NCBI RefSeq assembly: GCF_028748185.1
Contig: NZ_CP118164.1
Span: 4,427,814-4,491,813 of the forward strand
DNA: 64,000 bases
Direction: 5' to 3'
Source of the DNA: Bremerella sp. P1
GTDB lineage: Bacteria; Planctomycetota; Planctomycetia; Pirellulales; Pirellulaceae
Below, one piece after another: positions 51,666-59,074 of this stretch; position 1 is the first letter of the stretch, and every line of letters starts with the position of its first letter. The translations under genes and the position numbers were made by a program. The notes beneath the pieces were generated by a model. That model did no database searches, was not told where the DNA came from, and saw only the letters and a list, made by a program, of their open reading frames with translations.

Positions 51666-52298
51666 ATGAAGGACCGACACACGTCCGCGGACTCTCCGGA
51701 GCCCATCACCTCGGAGCCCAAGCCGCTCGATTCGTTCACGCAGGGCTATGTGCAGAAATGTGCTCGCCAGCTGATTGGTCGCCACGGCTTCACCGACTCT
51801 GACCGCGCCGAACTTGAGCAGACACTCTTTCTGAAACTGGCTGGGAAGTTCGACCAGGCCAACCCCGACGATCCGCATTGGAAGGCCTTTGTCGCTAAGA
51901 CGGTCAGTCGTCACATCGCAAGCGTGATCCGGGACCGAAAGGCTCCCAAGCGGGATCACCGCCGAACGATCTCGATCCATGTTCAAGTGACGACCGAGGA
52001 AGAAGGGCCGATGGAACTAGCCAACGTGCTGCAGGACCACGAGAAGCCCTCGCGCCGTAGCCAGGAGCTTCGCTGTGAACAGGAACTTGCCGAGCTTCGG
52101 GAAGATGTGGCGGCCTGTATCCAGCGACTACGTGATCCTCGGTTTCGCGTACTTTGTAAACATCTGATGAATGGTACCGTCGCCGAGGCCGCGCGAAACA
52201 TGGATGTTCCACGATCAACCATTGACGCATGGCTCCCAAAGATCCGTCATCGATTTGAGGAGATGGGACTTTCAGAATATTTGCAAATTCCTTCGTGA
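51666..52298 (+). CDS. Sigma-70/ECF-like RNA polymerase sigma factor
   Basis: A 210-residue protein with a sigma region 2-like segment (YVQKCARQLIGRHGF, then KAFVAKTVSRHIASVIRDRK) and a region 4-like HTH (AEAARNMDVPRSTIDAWLPKIRHRFEE). Phage-encoded factors of this type redirect host polymerase. The start is set at 51666 where GGAGA lies upstream; 51651 or 51633 are alternatives. It may recognise the shared promoter-like elements, but that is untested. Confidence 0.7.
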   Translation: MKDRHTSADSPEPITSEPKPLDSFTQGYVQKCARQLIGRHGFTDSDRAELEQTLFLKLAGKFDQANPDDPHWKAFVAKTVSRHIASVIRDRKAPKRDHRRTISIHVQVTTEEEGPMELANVLQDHEKPSRRSQELRCEQELAELREDVAACIQRLRDPRFRVLCKHLMNGTVAEAARNMDVPRSTIDAWLPKIRHRFEEMGLSEYLQIPS

Positions 52299-52358
52299 TT
52301 TCGCGACGGAGTTGGGTTGTTAATAGATAGGGACCAATACGTAAGTAAGGAACGACCT

Positions 52359-52652
52359 ATGAAGACTGAAGTGTATCGATACCGTTTTGCTAAAGACGTT
52401 TCTAGTGATGATGTCGAGGCCGCGATTCTGCTATCGATCTGGGCGTGTGAGTCTCTCCGCGGCGAGTCGCAAACCCGAATGGATGCCACGCATTTCTTCG
52501 ACACCGAAGAGATGAGCTGCGTCATTGATGCAGGGACGGATATCGGCATGGATTTCAATCGGCTGTTCGTCGGGTTTCTGACCCGGGAGATGGGGCCAGA
52601 TGCGTTTCGTATCGAACGGGTGAAGAAGCCCGTGGAGGCCGTTGCTGCTTAG
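52359..52652 (+). CDS. Small conserved hypothetical protein
   Basis: A 97-residue protein: VYRYRFAKDVSSDDVEAAIL, ESLRGESQTRMDATHF, CVIDAGTDIGMDFNRLFVGF and DAFRIERV. The repeated acidic/hydrophobic pattern suggests a small alpha/beta fold. Similar proteins occur in phage and plasmid regions. No function is known. AAGGAA precedes the ATG. Confidence 0.6.
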   Translation: MKTEVYRYRFAKDVSSDDVEAAILLSIWACESLRGESQTRMDATHFFDTEEMSCVIDAGTDIGMDFNRLFVGFLTREMGPDAFRIERVKKPVEAVAA

Positions 52653-52700
52653 TCGTCGCACATCAAACGCTCGGATGCCAGGTTTAGGAGGGCCGATTGA

Positions 52701-55361
52701 ATGGAGTCAAACACGCAGGGAGATCATCCTCCAGGCGACATGCTCGAAGACGTCGAAATCGCCAATCGATTTCTGACCACACTTTTTGGCGAGCACGACA
52801 CGATTCTGTTCCGGCCCATTGAGACCTGGACTGAAGAGGGAAAGAAACGCAGCAGCGTTGATTATCGCAACACGTGCTATCGAGAAGCTGATCCCTCTCA
52901 GTTGAATGAAACCTTGCTGCAGCTAATTCGTAAGTCTGCGGCATACCGTTTGAACTTGTTCTTTGGAGTATGTCCACGATTAGGCGGTGACGGTCAGTAC
53001 GATCTGGCTTGGCAAATCAGGACCGTTCGGTCGCTGTGGTGTGATATCGATCATGCCACCCTCGACGAGGTTCGCGCACGTTTGAAAGAGTCATCGCTGC
53101 CTGAGCCGTCTATCGTGGTTCACTCCGGGAATGGAGTTCATCTTTATTGGCTGCTCGACCAGCCTTTCATGATTGATGATATTGGCGATCCGCCCGCGGT
53201 ACAGCTCGAATGGCAAGAGGGAAGCAAGAAGCCCCGAAAGTACATCGTCCAGGACCAGGAAAAGATCTATCTCGAGCAACGACAGAAGCTGCCTACGCTA
53301 AGTCCCAAGGCCCAACACGTCCAGGACATCTTGGCAGGTATCGCGGATACCGTCGGTGGTGACCACACGACTGATTTGTCGCGTCTTCTGCGGATACCGG
53401 GTTCTCTCAACCGAAAAGATGAGCGATCTGGCCAAGAGCCTGTGCCCACAGCACTCGTTGAGTGCCATCCGACGCGAAAGTATTCGCTCACAGACTTCGA
53501 GTCGTTCAAAAGAGCATCAGCGGAAGAGGAGCGAGCCAAGAAGATTGCCAGCATGCCTCTGCCACAGCCCCGTCGCATGTCGGCTGGAAAGGCAGACAAA
53601 CTATCAGAACTGATTGCGATCAGCGAACTGACGGAGCCAGGCAGGCGTTCTGAAGCGGACTTCTCGGTGTGTTGCTTCGCTATTCAGAACGGCATTTATA
53701 AAGACGAAGTCTGGCGGCGCGTAGAAGGCGTTGGCAAATTCGCCGAAGAGGGTGAACGGTACTTCGATCGCACTTGGGATAAGGCGGAAGAGCTCGTTCG
53801 CGCCAAGACGCTCGAGAAACTGGAATTCCAGGCTGGGTTCCATCGACCTACAGATGGTGATGGACTCAATGAAGAGGACGCACATCTCCCAGGCAAGCCG
53901 CCAGAAGAGACATATCCGACGATCTGTGTGAAGACATCCTTCACGCCTGTTGCCAAGACGATGTCGCGAATCACCGATATGCTGCTGGAGATAGGTGGCA
54001 GTTACGTCCGAGCCGATCAAGTTGTGTTCGTCAGCGGCGAGGAGATCATTCCGATTCTTTCATCAGCCGAATTATCTGGCCTTTTGAATCAATACGTCGA
54101 GTTTCTCTTTGTTGAGCACAAGCGGTACAGCTACAAGCCTTTGCCACCGAATTACGGCAGCACTTGGCTGAACCATCCTGGGGAACGTTCTCGCTTACCG
54201 GCGATCGACCTGTTCACCCGCAATCCGGTTTATTCCCACGACTGGCGATTGGTGACTCCTGGATATGATCCGAAGTCGAAGATTTTCTATGCCGGACCCG
54301 AGGTAACTTCACGTCGCGGGACACATCACCTCGATCGATTGCTCCGCGACTTCTGCTTTAAGACGCCAGGCGACCGCACCAACTACATCGGCATGCTCTT
54401 AACGACCGTGTTGATCCCGCACTTTATCGGCTCGAAGCCTGCGGTTCTTTTTAACGGGAACCAGCCGGGGCTAGGTAAGACGGTCCTCGGACAGATCATC
54501 TCCATCCTGCGGGACGGTAAAGCGGTTGAGACGGCCTCGTACAACGCCAACGACGAGGAGTTCGAGAAGCGTCTAGGATCCATCGTACGGCGCGGTGCCA
54601 CCATGATCATTGTGGACAACGCGAAGGGTAAAGGTCGCAGTCCACGCATCGATTCGGCTTGCCTGGAGCGTTCGATTACGGACCCGATTCTATCATTTCG
54701 ACTGCTCGGTCATTCTCAGGATATCCGTGCGGAAAACGCACACATCTTCTGTTTGACAGCTAACTCGCCTGACGTAAGCCGGGACCTGGTCACACGAAGC
54801 ATCGTGGTTAATCTCTTCCATGAAGGAAACCCTGAGCGTCGTTCGTTCTCGATCGATGATCCAGAAGGATATGCCATGGAACATCGCCTCGAGATACTCG
54901 GTGAGCTCATTGGCATGGTGGAGCATTGGAAAGCGTCGGGTAAGACCCTTGCCACAACTCACTCACGATTCAACAAGCGGGGCTGGGGCAATGTTATCGG
55001 CGGCATCCTCGAAGCCAACGGTGAACCCGACTTCCTGCTAAACAGTGAGGAAGCCGCGGTGCAACTCGATGACACACGTCGTGAGTTCAGTGACCTCGTC
55101 GCCTCGATGGCCGAACATCCCCAAGGCATGTGGGCGCCCAAAGAGCTGGTCGAGCACTGCGACATGAACGGATTCCTGAGTGAAGAACTTGGAGACGGTT
55201 CCCTTCGCTCGAAGACGACGAAGCTCGGAATGCTGGCCGGACGATTTGTTGCCGAATGTTTTGAGCTGACCGACGGCCGCACAGCTACGTTCATTCGATC
55301 AGAAGAACGCAAAGGAAACGTCTATCGCGTCGGAATCACCGAGAAAGTGCCGAACCTTTAG
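52701..55361 (+). CDS. Primase/helicase of element B (AEP-type)
   Basis: An 886-residue replication protein. The N-terminal domain has LWCDIDHA (DxD, near residue 113), VVHSGNGVHLYWLL (near 142) and DLSRLLRIPGSLNRK, the pattern of AEP primases of the RepB-like type. The C-terminal half is a P-loop ATPase with GNQPGLGKTVLG near residue 590, IIVDNAKGK as Walker B and FCLTANSPD as sensor. GGAGGG precedes the ATG. The final codons (VPNL) contain the first copy of the TGCCGAAC repeat. It differs in sequence from the element A enzyme but occupies the same position. Confidence 0.8.
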   Translation: MESNTQGDHPPGDMLEDVEIANRFLTTLFGEHDTILFRPIETWTEEGKKRSSVDYRNTCYREADPSQLNETLLQLIRKSAAYRLNLFFGVCPRLGGDGQYDLAWQIRTVRSLWCDIDHATLDEVRARLKESSLPEPSIVVHSGNGVHLYWLLDQPFMIDDIGDPPAVQLEWQEGSKKPRKYIVQDQEKIYLEQRQKLPTLSPKAQHVQDILAGIADTVGGDHTTDLSRLLRIPGSLNRKDERSGQEPVPTALVECHPTRKYSLTDFESFKRASAEEERAKKIASMPLPQPRRMSAGKADKLSELIAISELTEPGRRSEADFSVCCFAIQNGIYKDEVWRRVEGVGKFAEEGERYFDRTWDKAEELVRAKTLEKLEFQAGFHRPTDGDGLNEEDAHLPGKPPEETYPTICVKTSFTPVAKTMSRITDMLLEIGGSYVRADQVVFVSGEEIIPILSSAELSGLLNQYVEFLFVEHKRYSYKPLPPNYGSTWLNHPGERSRLPAIDLFTRNPVYSHDWRLVTPGYDPKSKIFYAGPEVTSRRGTHHLDRLLRDFCFKTPGDRTNYIGMLLTTVLIPHFIGSKPAVLFNGNQPGLGKTVLGQIISILRDGKAVETASYNANDEEFEKRLGSIVRRGATMIIVDNAKGKGRSPRIDSACLERSITDPILSFRLLGHSQDIRAENAHIFCLTANSPDVSRDLVTRSIVVNLFHEGNPERRSFSIDDPEGYAMEHRLEILGELIGMVEHWKASGKTLATTHSRFNKRGWGNVIGGILEANGEPDFLLNSEEAAVQLDDTRREFSDLVASMAEHPQGMWAPKELVEHCDMNGFLSEELGDGSLRSKTTKLGMLAGRFVAECFELTDGRTATFIRSEERKGNVYRVGITEKVPNL

Positions 55362-55718
55362 GGCTTTGCCGAACCTTTGCCGAACGTTGAATTGACGAAG
55401 GTTCGGCACACTTAAGTACAAGGATAGTAACGAGATGCAAACAGACTGCCGAACCTGCCGAACCTTAAAAGCAACCGAGAGCAATGCGCGAGTAAATAAC
55501 ATCATGCATTACACGTATACGTGTATAGGGTGTACTGGAAAAAGGTTCGGCAAGGTTCGGCAAGACCATCTAAGTAACTGTTTGCCAACCACTTATGTCG
55601 ACGCAAAGGTTCGGCACAACGTTCGGCAAGGGTTCGGCACCATGCAGGTGTCACCCATCTTAAGTCGTGTATCTGCAACGACCTACGTGCACGTTGAAGG
55701 TTCGGCAAACGTTCGGCA
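55348..55718. repeat. Iteron cluster B (TGCCGAAC), putative replication origin
   Basis: Thirteen exact copies of TGCCGAAC: five forward (55348, 55367, 55378, 55447, 55456) and eight reverse (55401, 55545, 55555, 55609, 55621, 55632, 55700, 55711). Neighbouring copies are mostly 9-12 bases apart. The first copy lies in the last codons of the primase gene. Between the arms is a 16-base palindrome TACACGTATACGTGTA (55510-55525) inside TTACACGTA. This is the layout seen at 7814-8036 with an unrelated repeat. The 388-base gap from 55362 to 55749 holds no gene. Confidence 0.75.
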
Positions 55719-55749
55719 GCGATCTATCTGAACGAAATGGAGGCAAATC

Positions 55750-55884
55750 ATGTGGCAATGGAAGAAGCGAATCGAACGACTAGTGACGCGCCGTGGCGGG
55801 ATGGTCCTAGCGCTGGACGCGTTCTTTGTTTTCATGGTGATCTTGTCCGCCGCGATTTGGATTCAGTTCTTTATCAACCTGTGA
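55750..55884 (+). CDS. Small membrane protein
   Basis: A 44-residue protein: a charged N-terminus (MWQWKKRIERLVTRRGG) and one membrane helix (VLALDAFFVFMVILSAAIWIQFFI). A GGAGG lies upstream. It occupies the same position as the 83-residue membrane protein of element A, between iterons and the ParB-methyltransferase. Confidence 0.65.
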   Translation: MWQWKKRIERLVTRRGGMVLALDAFFVFMVILSAAIWIQFFINL

Positions 55885-55900
55885 ACTCACGGAGGTACTT

Positions 55901-57158
55901 ATGAAGATCGAACAGTGGAATATCGCGGACGTCACACCGTACCCTAGCAACCCGCGCGTGAGCAACGGCGCAGTTGATGCCGTGGCGAAGTCCCTGGTCG
56001 AGTTTGGGTTTCGGCAGCCGATCGTGGTGGACGAAGCGGGCGTGATTATCGTCGGACACACGCGGCTCAAGGCGGCTCAGAAACTGGGCATGACCCATGT
56101 GCCGGTGCACATTGCTGAAGGCCTGTCGGATCGCGGACAATCAAACGGCGACCATTGCCGAATGGGACTTGGATCTCTTGCCGATCGAACTGAGTGCCCT
56201 CAAGGACGCCGACTACGAACTAGGGCTGCTTGGTTTCAAGGACGACGAACTGGCCAAGATGCTCAGTGGCGACGTGAAGGACGGGCTGAACGATCCCGAC
56301 GATGTGCCTGAGCCACCAGATGATCCGGTCACCCAGCCAGGCGACTTGTGGATCCTCGGCGACCATCGACTTTTGTGTGGAGATAGTTCTAAGGCGGAGG
56401 ATGTTGATCGCCTCCTCGACGGTGCCGTGATTCATCTTGTGAATACCGATCCGCCGTACAACGTGAAGGTGGAACCACGCAGCCGAAACGCCATCGCCGC
56501 GGGGAATAGCAGCTTTGCAGACTCGAGTAAACGTAAGTCGAATGGTGCCCCCAAGAAGATGCGGGCCAAGGATCGACCGCTGGCGAATGACTTCGTGACG
56601 GACGAGGAGTTCGATCGGTTACTCGACGCTTGGTTCGGCAACATGGCACGAGTGTTGGCGCCTGGACGTGCCATCTATATTTGGGGCGGATTCAGCAACT
56701 GTGCGAACTATCCGCCATTTCTCAAGAAGCATGGATTGTACTTCAGTCAGGCGATTATCTGGGATAAACAGCATCCGGTGTTGACGCGAAAAGATTTCAT
56801 GGGCGCGCACGAATGGTGCTTTTACGGTTGGAAAGAAGGCTCAGCCCACCAGTTCTTTGGTCCCAACAACGCCACCGACCTGTGGCACGTGAAGAAGGTC
56901 AATCCGCAGGCAATGGTCCATTTGACGGAGAAGCCCGTGGAGCTGGCTGTACGAGCGATTCAATACTCGTCGCGAGAGAGTGAAAACGTGCTCGACCTAT
57001 TTGGTGGGAGCGGCTCGACGTTGATTGGCTGTGAGCAGACTGGTCGCAAAGCGTATCTGATGGAACTGGATCAGGCCTACGCGGACGTAATTGTTGAAAG
57101 GTGGGAATCTTTTACTGGGAAGAAGGCTGAACGTGTTTCGGCGGAGGTGGTGGCGTGA
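55901..57158 (+). pseudogene. Frameshifted ParB-methyltransferase
   Basis: The ParB-like domain (GFRQPIVVDEAG, GHTRLKAAQKLG) is read from 55901 and is lost after HIAEGLS. The rest is in another frame from about 56,118: CRIADNQTATIAEW, DPPYN and DLFGGSGST. Relative to the element A protein, the residues between the two parts are missing and the frame is shifted. The break is at AAGGCCTGTCG (56118-56128), which would serve both frames, as expected after a short deletion between two copies of that word. The methyltransferase domain itself is otherwise intact. An internal start may still give a methyltransferase. Confidence 0.8.
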
Positions 57159-57163
57159 GCGTT

Positions 57164-57409
57164 CTACAGAATCTTCCCCAACAAGCTCTGGTTCATCACG
57201 TGGATCGCCTCGACCGCAACCAGGTGCTCCTGAATCAGGACATGGTCGTTGGTGTCGCCCACCCCGATGTCAGCGAACTCCAGCGATTGGGCCAGGCTCT
57301 GCAGGCCTTCGACCGCTTTGTAGTACGCGTCGCGGATCTCCTGGTACTGGTGTGGATCCATCTTCTGGAAGGCATCGCGAAGTTTGGTTTCGTGGGCGTT
57401 GGCGGGCAT
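57164..57409 (-). CDS. Small conserved protein, homologue of 10679-10933
   Basis: An 81-residue protein with the core KMDPHQYQEIRDAYYKAVEGL and C-terminal QSLLGKIL. It is the counterpart of the element A gene and lies right behind promoter-like copy 3. ATG 57409 is used because it matches the homologue's start. Function is unknown. Confidence 0.7.
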   Translation of the reverse strand: MPANAHETKLRDAFQKMDPHQYQEIRDAYYKAVEGLQSLAQSLEFADIGVGDTNDHVLIQEHLVAVEAIHVMNQSLLGKIL

Positions 57410-57448
57410 GGTTCGGTCTCCGGTTTGGGTTGCGTTTCGTATGACACA

Positions 57449-57477
57449 CATGAGCCATGGAAAGCTGAAAACATCAA
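57449..57477 (-). promoter_or_regulatory. Shared promoter-like element, copy 3
   Basis: TTGATG-N12-CATGGCTCATG on the minus strand, placed as in copy 1 and in front of the homologous gene. Confidence 0.6.
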
Positions 57478-57572
57478 GCTTCGTTCGCAGCGATTCAGCA
57501 GCTTTCTTTTGGGCCGCGAGGTTGGGCCGTGTGGCGCCGGAGTAGAAGACTGGCGTAACGAAGCCACCAACG

Positions 57573-57606
57573 AAAAAACGCCCAAACGTAGCGAACGTCG
57601 GGCGTT
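57573..57606 (-). terminator. Rho-independent terminator after HARE-HTH gene
   Basis: AACGCCC (57577-57583) pairs with GGGCGTT (57600-57606). On the minus strand the stem is followed by TTTTTT. Equivalent to the terminator at 11107-11138. Confidence 0.8.
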
Positions 57607-57628
57607 GTGTGGCAATTTACCGAGTGGC

Positions 57629-57988
57629 CTAGCCGTTGGTCGTGAACTTGCCTCGTTCGGTCTTCTTGAACCGGGCGTCTTTACCTTTCGTGTTGATCTC
57701 TCGGAGGATCGCCGAGTAGAGCGTGGCGTGCGGCGTCTTACCGCCTGGGCTGGACCAGTATTTCTTCTCGGCCATCGCGTCGATCATCTGCTTGGCGTTC
57801 AGCGGCTCCTTCGATTCGGTCAGTACCTTGGCCGCGGCGTCGAGAGCCGACAGGCGTTTGGTGGCGGGTTGTTTAGCGGGCTTGGCTTCGGCTGGCTTCG
57901 TGCCTTTTGCGGATCGTCCTTTCGTGGTGCCCTTGGTGCTGCCCTTCTTCGTAGCAGCGGTCGTGCGAGTGGTTTTCTTCGTGGTCAT
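57629..57988 (-). CDS. HARE-HTH protein with basic tail, homologue of 11375-11788
   Basis: A 119-residue protein. Residues 1-45 are Lys/Thr/Ala/Gly-rich (MTTKKTTRTTAATKKG and more), the rest a HARE-HTH winged helix ([41 protein letters not shown]). The tail sequence differs from the element A copy while the HTH part is conserved. It probably binds DNA through both parts. The gene has its own promoter element (copy 4) and terminator. Confidence 0.8.
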   Translation of the reverse strand: MTTKKTTRTTAATKKGSTKGTTKGRSAKGTKPAEAKPAKQPATKRLSALDAAAKVLTESKEPLNAKQMIDAMAEKKYWSSPGGKTPHATLYSAILREINTKGKDARFKKTERGKFTTNG

Positions 57989-58041
57989 GGTTCTTCTCCA
58001 AATAGTAAATGGTTGGTCGCGATCCGTGTCGCGTGGACACA

Positions 58042-58070
58042 CATGAGCCATGCATTTGAAAACACATCAA
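58042..58070 (-). promoter_or_regulatory. Shared promoter-like element, copy 4
   Basis: TTGATG-N12-CATGGCTCATG on the minus strand, with similarity to copy 2 extending more than 80 bases into the region before the packaging genes. Confidence 0.6.
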
Positions 58071-58119
58071 GCGCATCCAGCAGCAATTCAGAAGATTCTC
58101 TCTACACGGAGGTAGTGCC

Positions 58120-58623
58120 ATGCCTAAGCGTTTGAAAAGGCGGAGCGATACGAAGAGACGCGTCGGTCGAGACATCTACGAGGTGCGGCGCGGTTCGTCT
58201 TCCTCGCAAGGCTACGACGCCGATTGGGAACGGATCGCCAAGCGTCGGCGCCAACTCGATTACTACTTGTGCCAGGAGTGTTTGAAGCGTGGTCTAAGCA
58301 CTTCAGCCAAGGACGTCGACCACATCATCCCGTTGCACGTCCGACTCGACTGGCGACTCGAGATAGACAACACGCAGGTGCTTTGTCGCATGCATCATCG
58401 AGCTAAAACAGAGCGAGATAACGAACTTTTCGGGTCGAGTACGGAGGTCAATGTGAGTGCCATTCAGCAAGCCCGCAGAGATGCCGCTAGAAGGCTCCAG
58501 GAGCCTCTCAGAGGCCCGGGGGCGGGTCAAATAGTGACGCTGGTCGGCATGGGAACGCGTGCCCCCAAACACATATGCGCCCGCGAATTTAGAAGCCAGG
58601 GGGTGAAGAATGAGAGGTCGTAA
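58120..58623 (+). CDS. HNH endonuclease, packaging-associated
   Basis: A 167-residue protein. The HNH core is CQECLKRGLSTSAKDVDHIIPLH in two parts, with Asn in IDNTQVLC and the final MHHRAKTERD. HNH proteins next to HK97-type terminases help the terminase cut DNA at the cos site. GGAGGTAG precedes the ATG. It overlaps the P27 gene by 14 bases. The C-terminal 50 residues are not typical for the family. Confidence 0.8.
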   Translation: MPKRLKRRSDTKRRVGRDIYEVRRGSSSSQGYDADWERIAKRRRQLDYYLCQECLKRGLSTSAKDVDHIIPLHVRLDWRLEIDNTQVLCRMHHRAKTERDNELFGSSTEVNVSAIQQARRDAARRLQEPLRGPGAGQIVTLVGMGTRAPKHICAREFRSQGVKNERS

Positions 58624-59074
58624 ACCGAAGCCGACGGTACTGAAAATCCGCGAGGGGAATCCTGGTAAGCGTTCGCTCAATAAGGCCGAGCCGAATGCTC
58701 CTAGCGATGTACCGACGTGCCCAGAGTTCCTGGACGAAGTGGCTCAGGAGGAGTGGGACCGCATCTCGGGAATTCTCACGGAAATGGGCCTGCTCAGTAC
58801 AGCCGATCGCGCCGCACTTGCTGCCTATTGCACGGTGTACAGCCGCTGGGTTCACGCAGAAGAACAAGTGAAGAAGTTCGGCACGATCGTGAAGTCCCCC
58901 GAAAAGAATTTCCCCATGAAATCGCCGTATCTAACGGTCGCTGACCAAGCGATGGAATCGATGCGGAAGTTTCTGGTCGAGTTCGGTCTGACGCCATCCA
59001 GCCGCAGTCGTATCCGCGTGGAAACCAAGAAGTCTGCCGAGGATGAGTTTGACGCATTTGTGGGGGCAGGGTAG
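58610..59074 (+). CDS. Terminase small subunit, P27 family
   Basis: A 154-residue protein: GRKPKPTVLKIREGNPGKR at the start and PSDVPTCPEFL then EEWDRISGILTEMGLLSTADRAAL in consecutive segments, the P27-type signature. It binds phage DNA and loads the large subunit. It overlaps the HNH gene and ends one base inside the large subunit start. Confidence 0.85.
   Translation: MRGRKPKPTVLKIREGNPGKRSLNKAEPNAPSDVPTCPEFLDEVAQEEWDRISGILTEMGLLSTADRAALAAYCTVYSRWVHAEEQVKKFGTIVKSPEKNFPMKSPYLTVADQAMESMRKFLVEFGLTPSSRSRIRVETKKSAEDEFDAFVGAG

Noticed and set aside
57155-58135. 326-codon plus-strand open frame through the HARE-HTH region of element B
   Set aside because: It runs across the terminator and two promoter elements opposite homologous minus-strand genes.
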